Below, piece by piece: positions 42,740 to 51,983 of a stretch of 64,000 nucleotides of DNA (the stretch's first letter is position 1; each line of letters opens with the position of its first letter). The notes under the pieces were generated by a model. The model searched no databases. It was not told the DNA's origin and was given only the letters and a program-made list of their open reading frames with translations. The position numbers and the translations under genes are program-made. Origin of the DNA: Clostridium pasteurianum (GTDB lineage: Bacteria; Bacillota; Clostridia; Clostridiales; Clostridiaceae). Location of the stretch: positions 3,724,181-3,788,180 of the forward strand of contig NZ_MCGV01000001.1 of the NCBI RefSeq assembly GCF_001705235.1. The letters run 5' to 3'.

Positions 42740-43068
42740 ATGTACAAGAAAATCAAATTTTAGTAAAAAAAAATCTATAATTAATTTATATTTTTTAAGT
42801 TCTATTAATATACTAAATTTTCATAAAGTATACAGAATAAAGATACATTGGATAAAATGGACACTGAATATATAATCTTCTAATTGCTGTGTATTATAGT
42901 GGGGAGGTTGCACGTGACATGTTTATATTTTTAAGCTATAATAATTTTAGGAGAAATGAACAAAAATAGGGTAGTAAATTATTCTTGTTAAATTTTTGAT
43001 TTATATGGGGAATTTTCGCATATTTCAAAATTGTTTTTCATTAAAAATTGTTGCAAAGGGGTGGTTAT
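42740..43068. other. AT-rich intergenic region, no gene recognised
   Basis: This divergent promoter region between the L,D-transpeptidase and DUF4912 genes shows no conserved RNA motif or open frame with a ribosome site. Confidence 0.5.
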
Positions 43069-43560
43069 ATGATGGAGAATGATGAAACTAAATTAGTGCT
43101 TCTAGTTCAAAATGCTTACAATGTATTTTGCTATTTTAATGTATCACCTATTACTATTAAAGAATTTGAAGATAGATATGGAGAAAATTCGTGGCAAAAT
43201 TCGAAACCTGTTTTAAAGGTATATGAAATCTCAGATGGAAGTGCTTGTGAAATTAAAACTATTTACATAGATCCTGTGGCTGATAATTGGTATATAAAGC
43301 TTGATAAAGATGATGTAGATGTTTTTGTTAAGCTTGGAAGAATCCTGCCAAATGATGATTTTGAAGCCATAGCTGTTTCGAATACTGTTACAACACCTAG
43401 AAATCATATATCAGGTGATTCGGCGGTGTATTATGTAGATGTCTCTGAAAATTTTGTTAATCCAGAGGGAAAGGTGCCAATATATAATAAAAAAGTGAAT
43501 AAAAAAGCCATCCATAAAGAGCCTAAACCATATCCCTTTATGGAGAGAAAAAAAAATTAG
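43069..43560 (+). CDS. DUF4912 domain protein
   Basis: About 163 residues. ATG 43069 or 43072 follows AAAGGGGTGG. The start TKLVLLVQNAYNVFCYFNVS and the later LKVYEISDG and NWYIKLDKDDVDVFVKLG match DUF4912, proposed in some proteins to be a carbohydrate- or nucleic-acid-binding fold. It precedes a GH57 enzyme by 141 bp; this pairing is common in Firmicutes and suggests a role in glycogen or polysaccharide handling. Function not established. Confidence 0.82.
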   Translation: MMENDETKLVLLVQNAYNVFCYFNVSPITIKEFEDRYGENSWQNSKPVLKVYEISDGSACEIKTIYIDPVADNWYIKLDKDDVDVFVKLGRILPNDDFEAIAVSNTVTTPRNHISGDSAVYYVDVSENFVNPEGKVPIYNKKVNKKAIHKEPKPYPFMERKKN

Positions 43561-43701
43561 GAGATATCCTCATATAATTTTACAATCTCATACCTATTAC
43601 AACAAATACTTCCAGCAACAAATGGAACGAAATGAAGAAAAATATTGCAAAATGTCACCTGGATCATCAATTGTCAAAAAATTGTAACGGAGGGGATAAT
43701 T

Positions 43702-45282
43702 TTGAAAAAGGGATATGTTAATTTTGTTTTGCACAGTCATATGCCATTTATAAGGCATCCAGAGATAAAGGATTCTCTTGAAGAAAGATGGCTTTTTGAG
43801 GTAATGAGTGAGTGTTATATTCCACTTATTCAAGTATATGATAGTCTTTTAGAGGATAAAGTGAAATTTAGAATGACAATGTCAATAACGCCGCCGCTTA
43901 TGTCAATGCTTCAAGATGAATATTTGAATTCTAGATATTTGAATTATCTTAATAAAACCATAGAACTTTCAGAAAAAGAGATAGTACGAACTAAAAATCA
44001 TAGAGAAAAAAATAAGGTTGCACTTTTTTATAATGAAAGAGCTAGAAGTATAAAATCAACATATGAAAAATACGAAAATAATCTTATGAATGCATTCAAG
44101 AAGTACGATAAATTAGGATGTGTGGAAATAATCACTTGTTCAGCGACTCATGCCCTGCTGCCTCTTATTTTAATAAATCCAGAGGCTGTTAAAGCACAGA
44201 TAGCTACAGGTGTTCAATATTATATAGATGTAATGGGTCATGAGCCTAATGGAATATGGCTTCCAGAGTGTGCATATGCTTATGGAATTGATAATATACT
44301 TAAGGAATTTGGAATAAAGTATTTTATTTCTGAAAGTACTGCAATTAATTATGCATCACCTAGACCTATGTATGGTACTAATGCCCCTATAGCAGCACCA
44401 AGTGGTGTGTGTGCTTTTGGGAGAGATATGGATTCATCATATCAGGTATGGAGTGATTTTATGGGATATCCTGGAGACTTTAATTACAGAGAGTTTTATA
44501 GAGATATTGGGTTTGAACTTCCTATGGATTACATTAAACCATACATTAATGAAAGTGGAATAAGAGTTGATACTGGGTTTAAGTATTATAAGATAACGGG
44601 AAATACAGAAGAAAAAGATATTTACAATAGAGAAAATGCTATGCAGAAAGTTTGGGATCATGCATCACATTTTGCTAGGTGCAGGCATGATCAAATAAAT
44701 GCTGCAGCCGATAATATGGATAAACCGCCTATAATAACATGCCCTTATGATACGGAGCTATATGGACATTGGTGGTTTGAAGGACCGGATTTTATAAATG
44801 CATTCATAAGAAAGAGTGCAGAGGAGTGGACTTCATATGAGCTTATAACTCCAACTGAATATTTAAAGAAAAATGCTATGGTTCAGTGTAGTACCCCTAG
44901 CCCATCAAGTTGGGGAGAAAATGGAGATTATTCGGTATGGGTAAATCCATCTAATCATTGGATATACAAGGATATTCATAATTGTGAGGAAATAATGATA
45001 AGACTTGCGAACACTTATGATAAACCTTCTAAGCTTCAAGAAAGAGCTTTAAATCAAGCTTCAAGAGAACTTATGCTTGCAGAATCTTCTGATTGGTCAT
45101 TTATAATAAAAAATAATACAACTGTCGATTATGCTATAAAAAGAATAAATACTCATATTGATAGATTTATGAGACTTTATGATGAAATAACTAAAAATAC
45201 AGTTGAAGAAAAACAGTTGAAGAAAATTGAGAATATGGATAATATATTTCCTAAAATCAACTACAGAATATATAAAAAATAA
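43702..45282 (+). CDS. GH57 family enzyme (1,4-alpha-glucan branching enzyme-like, DUF1957)
   Basis: A 526-residue cytoplasmic enzyme. TTG 43702 follows GGAGGGG; an earlier in-frame start at 43645 lacks a site. GH57 motifs: FVLHSHMPFIRHPE at the N-terminus, the nucleophile Glu in GIWLPECAYAYG, and the Asp in TCPYDTELYGHWWFEGPDF; then WGENGDYSVW near the C-terminus, as in the branching-enzyme subgroup. It likely makes alpha-1,6 branches in glycogen. The upstream DUF4912 gene is probably functionally linked. Confidence 0.9.
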   Translation: MKKGYVNFVLHSHMPFIRHPEIKDSLEERWLFEVMSECYIPLIQVYDSLLEDKVKFRMTMSITPPLMSMLQDEYLNSRYLNYLNKTIELSEKEIVRTKNHREKNKVALFYNERARSIKSTYEKYENNLMNAFKKYDKLGCVEIITCSATHALLPLILINPEAVKAQIATGVQYYIDVMGHEPNGIWLPECAYAYGIDNILKEFGIKYFISESTAINYASPRPMYGTNAPIAAPSGVCAFGRDMDSSYQVWSDFMGYPGDFNYREFYRDIGFELPMDYIKPYINESGIRVDTGFKYYKITGNTEEKDIYNRENAMQKVWDHASHFARCRHDQINAAADNMDKPPIITCPYDTELYGHWWFEGPDFINAFIRKSAEEWTSYELITPTEYLKKNAMVQCSTPSPSSWGENGDYSVWVNPSNHWIYKDIHNCEEIMIRLANTYDKPSKLQERALNQASRELMLAESSDWSFIIKNNTTVDYAIKRINTHIDRFMRLYDEITKNTVEEKQLKKIENMDNIFPKINYRIYKK

Positions 45283-45286
45283 AAAT

Positions 45287-45331
45287 ATAGTTTTAAATGA
45301 GTGCTAAGGTAGGCACTTATTTAAAACTATG
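45287..45331 (+). terminator. Long hairpin after the GH57 gene
   Basis: ATAGTTTTAAAT and ATTTAAAACTAT, with inner AGTGC/GGCACT, form a long stem directly after the stop. The T run after it is poor, so it may act as terminator or as a 3' stabilising structure. Confidence 0.55.
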
Positions 45332-45341
45332 TTAAAATAGA

Positions 45342-45386
45342 AGAGACAGTTCGAAACCATCCTGTCTATAAATAAAACTATGGAGG
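45342..45386 (+). ncRNA. PreQ1-I riboswitch
   Basis: GACAG (45345) pairs with CUGUC (45362); the loop UUCGAAACCAUC and the A-rich tail UAUAAAUAAAAC match class I. CCAU in the loop (45357-45360) can pair with AUGG (45379-45382), which includes the first bases of the UGGAGG ribosome site, so ligand binding should block translation of the QueT gene. Confidence 0.88.
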
Positions 45387-45390
45387 TAAA

Positions 45391-45894
45391 TTGACATTGA
45401 GTAGAAGAACTTTGAAAATTTTAATAGTAAATGCTTTTGTAGCTGCACTTTATGCAGCACTTACCATATATTTATATTTTTTGAGTTATGGTCAGATTCA
45501 AGTAAGAGTGGCAGAAGCACTAACAATATTGCCGTTTTTTTCGGGATATTATATAATAGGTATTACACTAGGGTGTTTTATAGCGAATATTTTTAGCATG
45601 ATGAAACTCGATATGATATTTGGAACTTTGGCTACGTTTATAGGAGCGTGTCTAACATATTTTATTGGAAAAAGTAATATAAAGTTTAAAAAATATATTG
45701 CTCCATTACCACCAGTGATATCTAATGCGGTGATAATAGGTATAGAATTAAAAATGGTACAGCATACTCCGTTTCTAATAAATGCAGTTTGGGTTGCACT
45801 AGGAGAGATAATATCATGTTTTTGCCTAGGAATTCCATTATTGTCTTTCTTGAAGAAAAGTAAGGCATTAAATAAAATAATAACTTTCAAGTAA
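45391..45894 (+). CDS. queT: QueT-type ECF S component for queuosine precursor
   Basis: A 167-residue membrane protein with five or six segments. The pattern LYAALTIYLYFLSYGQIQVRVAEALTILPFF is diagnostic of QueT. It imports a queuosine precursor with the shared ECF module. TTG 45391 or 45397 is the start; both are in frame after UGGAGG, which is part of the preQ1-I riboswitch. Confidence 0.93.
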   Translation: MTLSRRTLKILIVNAFVAALYAALTIYLYFLSYGQIQVRVAEALTILPFFSGYYIIGITLGCFIANIFSMMKLDMIFGTLATFIGACLTYFIGKSNIKFKKYIAPLPPVISNAVIIGIELKMVQHTPFLINAVWVALGEIISCFCLGIPLLSFLKKSKALNKIITFK

Positions 45895-45935
45895 TAAAGT
45901 AATAATACAAGGTTTAAAAGATTGGGGAGATTTGA

Positions 45936-46898
45936 GTGGCAAATTGGTGGATGATTAGTAGTATTAATGGAAATGAAAATTTATTAACTAAATGGACAAG
46001 TAATGGCGTAATAACTTTCGGATTTCCTGAAATCGGTAATCCTATGGAGTATGATACCAAGGATAAACTTTTAATTAAGTGTGATGAAGTATATAGTAAG
46101 GAAACACCTATGATGAGAATTCAACGCGAAGGTTACATATGGAAGTTTTCTAGAGAAATTGCTAAAGGAGACAGGGTGATTTCATATGATCCTCAAGATA
46201 AAGAGTATTATATAGGAACTGTAGATTCAAATTATGAATATAATCCTAAAGAATGGCCTAAATATCCAAGTATGTTCAGGGTAAAGTGGATTAATAAACA
46301 TATAAGTGAAAGCTCTATGTCTAAGAATCTCAGAGCATCATTAAGTTCAAGTAGTCCTATTTTTATGGTATTCGGCTGTGAAGCAGAAATGGGAAGACTT
46401 ATTGTTTCTAGCGGTAGTGCTGATGAAATATTAAAGAAGGAAAAGAAATTATATAATGATGCTGTTCAATGTGTTAAAAATATAGTTTATAGTATGGATA
46501 AAAATAAATTTGACTCAGTACTAAAAGATATTTTAACCGCAATGGATTATAAAGTAAGTTCACAATTTGATAATGATAATAAAAATTCATATCTTATTGT
46601 AAATGAGGATAAACTTAAGTTTACTAAAAATATAATAAGAGTATGTATCTTAGAGAATAAGGATATAGTTGAAAGTGAAAATATATTAAATATAATATCA
46701 AAATATAGTGATCAGATAAGCAATTATTTGATAGTTACCGATAAGCCTATAGAGAAGGAGATATTGGCTGAGGTGACTAAAAAGTATTTTATAATAAATA
46801 TGTCAGGTAAAGATATGGTAAAAGCTATGTTCTGTTATTATGATAAATTGGATAGTAAAATAAAAAATGTTCTTTTATTAAAGAAAATGTATATCTAA
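45936..46898 (+). CDS. EVE/PUA-like domain protein with Mrr-like C-terminal region
   Basis: A 320-residue protein from GTG 45936 behind GGGGAG. Residues 1-160 (MANWWMISS, YIWKFSREIAKGDRVISYD, YYIGTVDSNYEY, FRVKWI) resemble the EVE/PUA-like modules found at the N-terminus of restriction-type proteins that read modified bases. Residues 190-310 (FDSVLKDILTAMDYKVSSQ, IISKYSDQISNYLIVTDKP) follow the layout of an Mrr-type nuclease domain, but the D-ExK core is not visible. It may be a catalytically dead reader. Function unknown. Confidence 0.6.
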   Translation: MANWWMISSINGNENLLTKWTSNGVITFGFPEIGNPMEYDTKDKLLIKCDEVYSKETPMMRIQREGYIWKFSREIAKGDRVISYDPQDKEYYIGTVDSNYEYNPKEWPKYPSMFRVKWINKHISESSMSKNLRASLSSSSPIFMVFGCEAEMGRLIVSSGSADEILKKEKKLYNDAVQCVKNIVYSMDKNKFDSVLKDILTAMDYKVSSQFDNDNKNSYLIVNEDKLKFTKNIIRVCILENKDIVESENILNIISKYSDQISNYLIVTDKPIEKEILAEVTKKYFIINMSGKDMVKAMFCYYDKLDSKIKNVLLLKKMYI

Positions 46899-46944
46899 TA
46901 ATTTATAAAAATGAAGTTTACAATTTTGCAAAATATAAATGATT

Positions 46945-46980
46945 TTAAGGGAAGTTATAAATACTTCCCTTAATTTAAGT
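46945..46980 (+). terminator. Intrinsic terminator
   Basis: TTAAGGGAAGT and CTTCCCTTAA form a 10-bp stem with an AT loop, followed by a T-rich stretch, about 46 bp after the stop of the EVE-like gene. Confidence 0.75.
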
Positions 46981-47088
46981 TGTTTCTATTTTTCTATATC
47001 ATTTTTATGTGAATTTGAGGTATAATTTATTTTGTGGATTTATATTAAATATAAATTGGTAGTTTAGTTATAAATGAAGGAGAAGTTA

Positions 47089-48339
47089 ATGAACAACAAT
47101 ATTTTTGATTCAAGAGAATTTAGGTTGGATAATGGACTGAAGATTATTTCTATAAGAAAAAAAACAGCATTGTTTTCACTGCATGTTGGTGTTAAAATTG
47201 GTTCTATATATGAAAAGAATAATGAAAAAGGTGCTTCACATTTTATAGAACACATGCTTTTTAAGGGAACTAATGAATTTAGCAATAGAGAAATAAATGA
47301 AAAATTTGAAAACCTTGGTGGAGAATATAATGCGTACACCGATTATAATTGTACAGTATATAGTGTAACTGCGCTTCATGAAGAGCTAAACAATGCTGTA
47401 GAATTAGTTTCTGATATGTTAAAAAAACCATCATTTGATAAAGATGAGTTTAAAAAAGAGAAGAAAGTTATATTATCAGAAATAAACAGCAGCAAGGATG
47501 ATATAGAAGATTATTGTTATACTAAAGTGCATGAAATTGGATTTTCTAATAGTCCGCTAAAGTATGATACAATAGGTACAAAATTAAATGTACAAAATTT
47601 CACGAGAGAATTCATAGTCAATTTTTATAAAAAATATTACTTGCCTAATAATTCTTTTATAGTTATTGTGTCAATGATGGAACATGATGATATATTTAAT
47701 TTAGTGAACAAGTATTTCGGGGATTGGAAAAGCGGGGAAGTTAAACAAGATAATATAATTGTTGAAAAAAATATACCTTGCAGGGTAACTTCAAGCAAAA
47801 GTGATATATCTCAAAGCAGTATAATATATATGTTTACTGTCCATAATTTAAATAGGTTTGAGGAAACAGCCTTAAAGATATTAAATTATAAATTAGGGGA
47901 AAGTGCAAACAGCATACTTTTCAGAGAAATAAGAGAAAATAAAGGACTTGCTTATGATATATATTCTGAATTAAATTTATCCAAGTATGTAAAAACTATG
48001 TACATTTATACTGCTGTAAGTAGTGAAAATATTAAGGAAACAATTGAAAGTATAAATAATGCTATAGAAAAGATCAAGACAGAGCCGGATGTTCTTAATG
48101 ATGATTCTATTGTACTTATGAAAAAGGTTTTAAAAACTTCTATAGCTTTTACATTAGAGGATACTACAGATATTGGCAATTATGTCCTTCACCAGTGCAT
48201 GGATGACGAAGATATATATGAATTCTTGAAGGATGTGAATTATGTTGATACTATAAAGAGTGAAGATGTAAGAAAAATTGCATGTAGAGTTCTTAAAGAT
48301 CCTTCAGTATATATAGTAAAGTCTAAAGGAAGTGTTTAG
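47089..48339 (+). CDS. M16 family zinc peptidase (insulinase type)
   Basis: A 416-residue peptidase. ATG 47089 has AGGAG 6 bp upstream; ATG 47074 would include it. The inverted zinc motif HFIEH (residues 51-55, HxxEH) is intact with a downstream Glu in KKVILSEINSS. Two M16 half-domains are present, and the C-terminal half has no zinc motif, as is usual. Related to YmxG/PqqL-type processing peptidases. recX follows with 1-bp spacing. Confidence 0.92.
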   Translation: MNNNIFDSREFRLDNGLKIISIRKKTALFSLHVGVKIGSIYEKNNEKGASHFIEHMLFKGTNEFSNREINEKFENLGGEYNAYTDYNCTVYSVTALHEELNNAVELVSDMLKKPSFDKDEFKKEKKVILSEINSSKDDIEDYCYTKVHEIGFSNSPLKYDTIGTKLNVQNFTREFIVNFYKKYYLPNNSFIVIVSMMEHDDIFNLVNKYFGDWKSGEVKQDNIIVEKNIPCRVTSSKSDISQSSIIYMFTVHNLNRFEETALKILNYKLGESANSILFREIRENKGLAYDIYSELNLSKYVKTMYIYTAVSSENIKETIESINNAIEKIKTEPDVLNDDSIVLMKKVLKTSIAFTLEDTTDIGNYVLHQCMDDEDIYEFLKDVNYVDTIKSEDVRKIACRVLKDPSVYIVKSKGSV

Positions 48340-48340
48340 T

Positions 48341-48982
48341 ATGGATAATGCTATAACAAAGATAGAAGTTCAGAAGAAGAAAAAAGATAGGGTAAATGTA
48401 TATGTTGATGGAGAATATTCATTTTCATGCAGTAGTGAACTTGTATATATAAATGGACTTAAAAAAGGCAAGATTATTGATATGAATTATCTTGAAGGTT
48501 TAATTGAAGAAGATAATTATTTGTATGCTAAAAGTAAGGCTCTAACTTTTATTGAAAAGACATTTAAAACAGAAAATGAAATAGAAGTTAAACTTCAAAA
48601 GTATAATTTTAATGATAAAATAATAAGGCGGGTTATAGAATTTTTAAGGGATTATAAGTTTGTTGATGATTCTAAGTATGCTGAAGTTTATATAAAAGAG
48701 AAAGCTAAAAAATATGGAAAATCAAAGATAAGGTATGAGCTTAAGCGAAAGGGAATAAAGGATAATATTATAGACGAAAAGTTAAATGAATACCATGATA
48801 ATGATGAAGCCTATGTAGAGGGTATGCGAAAAATGGCTATAAAAAAGTATAACTCATTAATAAGAGTAGAAGAAGATAAATTTAAAATAAAGAGAAAGGT
48901 AGGCAGCTATTTACTTGGAAGAGGATACTCATGGAATGAAATAGGTGAGGTTTTAAAGGAAATTTTTGTTGAAAATTATTAA
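48341..48982 (+). CDS. recX: RecX regulatory protein
   Basis: A 213-residue helical protein with three RecX-type repeats: TFKTENEIEVKLQKYNF, FVDDSKYAEVYIKEKAKKYGKSKIRYELKRKGI and a C-terminal GSYLLGRGYSWNEIGEVL. It modulates RecA filaments. ATG 48341 is preferred over GTG 48332, which lies within the preceding gene; AAAGGAAG lies 9 bp upstream. Confidence 0.9.
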   Translation: MDNAITKIEVQKKKKDRVNVYVDGEYSFSCSSELVYINGLKKGKIIDMNYLEGLIEEDNYLYAKSKALTFIEKTFKTENEIEVKLQKYNFNDKIIRRVIEFLRDYKFVDDSKYAEVYIKEKAKKYGKSKIRYELKRKGIKDNIIDEKLNEYHDNDEAYVEGMRKMAIKKYNSLIRVEEDKFKIKRKVGSYLLGRGYSWNEIGEVLKEIFVENY

Positions 48983-49005
48983 AGGTCAATATTGAGGTGA
49001 TTAAA

Positions 49006-50199
49006 TTGAAAGCAAATCCAATAACTTTAATTTTGATATTTGCATTTTTCTTTCCAATTGTAAGAGGATTTTTGTTTAAATTTTCTTCTTATGATTTAAA
49101 GAGAGATACTGAAAATTTAGTAAATAGCATAGCATTTATTGCTGCCATTTTTGTAGGAATAAAATATTCAAAAGTTATATTTTTAAATAGTCAGGGAAGT
49201 AAGTTATATAAACTTATTCCTCAAAATATAACGGAACTTATTGCAAATAAACCATATATACTATATTTTGTAGTTGCACCCATATTTGTATATATAGTAT
49301 ATAAGCTTATTAGTTTGATACTAAGTTTGCTTGCTAGATTTGTATTTTTTAATATATATGATGGACTTGATAAAGTTATTTCTAACAAGAGCAATATTGT
49401 GAAAAGAATTTTAGGTTCAATTGTTCAGATTCCAAGGGGAATTTGTTATCTTATAACTGTTCTTATTTTGTTTAATGCAATTTCTATAATAAGTCCAGGC
49501 GCAAAGATGAATAGTTATCTAAAGGGATCAAATGTATACACTTATTTGTGTAAAAAAGTCATAGTTCCGGTAACTAATTCAAGTGTAGCTAAGAATTTGC
49601 CTGATATTTTGGACAATTCCTTTAAAATTGTAGCTAAAACAGGAAATGCAACTAAAGAAGCAAATGAATCAAATAGTACAAATAATAATATTAATAGTGA
49701 AAATGAAGGCTCTAATGTAGTTGTTTATTATAATGGAGTAACATTGGATGAAGGTATAAAATCTGATTCTGAAATTGATAGTTTTGCTAGAAATTTAACT
49801 TATAATTCAAGTGGAACCTTAAATAAGGCTAGAAAGCTATATAACTGGGTAGGATATAATATAAATTATGATTATGATAAAGCAAATAGTGTTTTAAATA
49901 ATAATTATGATGTTAAATCAGGTGCTATACCTACATTTAATACTAGAAAAGGAATATGCTTTGATTATTCTTGCCTTTATGTAGCTATGGCAAGAGCGAA
50001 TAATATGAAAGTTAGGCTTGTAACGGGAGAAGGGTTTAATGGAGCTTCATGGGTAAGCCATGCATGGAATCAAGTCTATGTTCCTGAGAGCGGAAAGTGG
50101 ATAAACGTAGATACTACTTTTGCAAGAGGTGGAGATTATTTTAATAATGGATCTTTTGATATAGATCATAGAAATGCAAAGGTAATTGGAGAATGGTAA
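49006..50199 (+). CDS. Membrane protein with transglutaminase-like domain
   Basis: About 397 residues from TTG 49006, behind GAGGTGAT. Four N-terminal membrane segments (to about residue 170), a linker rich in Asn and Ser (residues about 215-240), and a transglutaminase-like domain with catalytic Cys in RKGICFDYSCLY, His in SHAWNQVYV and Asp in WINVDTTFA. It likely acts outside the cell as a cysteine protease or cross-linking enzyme on the wall. Probably co-transcribed with recX. A strong terminator follows. Confidence 0.88.
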   Translation: MKANPITLILIFAFFFPIVRGFLFKFSSYDLKRDTENLVNSIAFIAAIFVGIKYSKVIFLNSQGSKLYKLIPQNITELIANKPYILYFVVAPIFVYIVYKLISLILSLLARFVFFNIYDGLDKVISNKSNIVKRILGSIVQIPRGICYLITVLILFNAISIISPGAKMNSYLKGSNVYTYLCKKVIVPVTNSSVAKNLPDILDNSFKIVAKTGNATKEANESNSTNNNINSENEGSNVVVYYNGVTLDEGIKSDSEIDSFARNLTYNSSGTLNKARKLYNWVGYNINYDYDKANSVLNNNYDVKSGAIPTFNTRKGICFDYSCLYVAMARANNMKVRLVTGEGFNGASWVSHAWNQVYVPESGKWINVDTTFARGGDYFNNGSFDIDHRNAKVIGEW

Positions 50200-50216
50200 A
50201 TTAGTAAATTTACTGG

Positions 50217-50288
50217 ATAGGCTATACAAAATGGGCTGCCATCTGTTAGTTAACAGAGGCGGTCTAATTTTGTATAGCCTATTTTTTA
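50217..50288 (+). terminator. Strong nested intrinsic terminator
   Basis: ATAGGCTATACAAAAT pairs perfectly with ATTTTGTATAGCCTAT and is followed by TTTTTT. A second hairpin (TCTGTTA/TAACAGA) sits in the loop. Confidence 0.9.
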
Positions 50289-50443
50289 TGCAAAGGTATA
50301 ACCAAATTTAAGCAGAATATTTTACAATGTTTGATATTAAGGCTAAATTATGATATAATTTGTTAAAGATAGACATAAATGAAAGAAAATCTAATTAAAT
50401 TACAGTATATTACAAGCTAGACACCTGCGGGGGGTGGTGGAAT

Positions 50444-51574
50444 TTGAATAATAAAATACTTATAGTAACTGATGGAAAGAGAAATATAAAGTATAATGAT
50501 ATACTTACTTTTTATGATAATGATATATTTAATTTGGACAAGCTTAATTTTATAAAAGAGTTCGTATATTCTATGGTTATAATAGATGCTAGTGATCCTA
50601 TAAAGTGTGCTGATGCTGGGAACATTATAAGGCTATCAAACATGTGGATTCCAATACTTATTGTTGTAGATGTTAAAACGTCTTTAAAAACAGAATTATA
50701 TTATTTAAACAGTATAAAGGGACTTGGTCAAATAAAGCTTCTTAGATGGAAGGAAAAATATCCATATGAAATTGTAGATGGTGTTCAAAATATTTTAAAG
50801 CCAATGTATTATATAAAACCATACAATATAGCTGTAGTTATTCCAGTATATAATGAAGAATCTAGAATTAGTTATGTATATGATTTTATAAGTAAAATAA
50901 AGATTATGATAGAAAAAGGTTTTACTAATGCTAGTATCTTTTTTTTAAATGATGGAAGTACAGATGAAACTGATGGATTAGTCAATAAAATTTTAAAACA
51001 TTATAAGGAAAATGTAGAGTGGATAGATGATAAGGCAAGTATATCGTATTATAAGTTAGACTATAACACTAAAAAAGCAGGTACATATATACAGGCACTT
51101 AGCTATATACGTGCAGATACTATAATTTTTGTAGACTCTGACGATTCATTTAAGATTGAAGATATATCTCTTATGCTAAATATAATTAAATTAGGATATT
51201 ACGATATGGTTATTGGAACTAAAGATAAAACGGCAGAGGATAGAAATATTATAAGGAGAATTATAAGTTTCCTAAAGAGGCATATTACTAAGCCCTTGCT
51301 TCCTAATAAAGTAGATGATTCTCAGACAGGGTTAAAGGTAATGAGCTGGAATTGTGCTAAATATATACTGCCATATTTACATTGGGATATGCAGCTTGCT
51401 ATAGATCTTGAGATGCTGTACATTGCAAAAAAGCTTAATTTTAGAGTATTTCAACTTGCTGTGAAGTGTATAGATAGGGAAGGCTCTCATGTGAATATAG
51501 TAAAGGACTCTTTTAAATTTGTTAAAAATATTTTTAAAATAAAGAAATTTCATGGGAATATGAATTCATATTAA
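50444..51574 (+). CDS. Family 2 glycosyltransferase with N-terminal receiver-like domain
   Basis: A 376-residue protein, TTG start after GGGGGGTGGTGG. Residues 1-118 have the alternating pattern of a receiver domain (KILIVTDG, MVIIDASDP, PILIVVDV), retaining one possible phospho-acceptor Asp but not the full acidic pocket or Lys. Residues 123-376 are GT2: AVVIPVYNEESR, FFLNDGSTDETD, IIFVDSDDSF, and QTGLKVM, like dolichyl-phosphate sugar synthases. First gene of a surface-polysaccharide cluster. The fusion suggests that signal input may control the transferase. Confidence 0.8.
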   Translation: MNNKILIVTDGKRNIKYNDILTFYDNDIFNLDKLNFIKEFVYSMVIIDASDPIKCADAGNIIRLSNMWIPILIVVDVKTSLKTELYYLNSIKGLGQIKLLRWKEKYPYEIVDGVQNILKPMYYIKPYNIAVVIPVYNEESRISYVYDFISKIKIMIEKGFTNASIFFLNDGSTDETDGLVNKILKHYKENVEWIDDKASISYYKLDYNTKKAGTYIQALSYIRADTIIFVDSDDSFKIEDISLMLNIIKLGYYDMVIGTKDKTAEDRNIIRRIISFLKRHITKPLLPNKVDDSQTGLKVMSWNCAKYILPYLHWDMQLAIDLEMLYIAKKLNFRVFQLAVKCIDREGSHVNIVKDSFKFVKNIFKIKKFHGNMNSY

Positions 51575-51587
51575 GGGGGGAAAATTT

Positions 51588-51983
51588 ATGTACAAAAATT
51601 CAATATTATTTGTTGATGATGTAAAATTTATCTTAAAAACTCTTGATGGTCTTTTAAAAAATGAAAAATTCAATAAATTTTATGCGTCAAGTGCGCAGGA
51701 AGCTTTAGAAATACTTGAGGACGATGATATTGATGTAATAGTAACAGATATACTTATGCCTGTAACAAATGGCCTACAGCTGCTGCAAATTGTTAAAAAT
51801 AAATACCCTAAAGTAGTAAGAGTTGCATTATCGGGAAATTATAATTCTTCATTTATAATAGATGCTATAAATAAGGGAGAAGTTTATAGGTACCTAACAA
51901 AGCCATTAAATTTACAGGGAAATTATAAAAAAATACTAAAGGAAACTATTGAATATTCAGAGTATCTCAAATCAGCTAGGTAA
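51588..51983 (+). CDS. Stand-alone response regulator receiver domain
   Basis: A 131-residue CheY-like protein. Acidic pair FVDD, phospho-acceptor Asp in VIVTDILMP, Ser in VALSGN and Lys in YLTKPL are all present. No output domain. It lies 13 bp after the receiver-like glycosyltransferase, and its 3' end overlaps the flippase gene by 35 bp, so it is part of the polysaccharide operon and may regulate assembly or export. The cognate kinase is not nearby. Confidence 0.9.
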   Translation: MYKNSILFVDDVKFILKTLDGLLKNEKFNKFYASSAQEALEILEDDDIDVIVTDILMPVTNGLQLLQIVKNKYPKVVRVALSGNYNSSFIIDAINKGEVYRYLTKPLNLQGNYKKILKETIEYSEYLKSAR

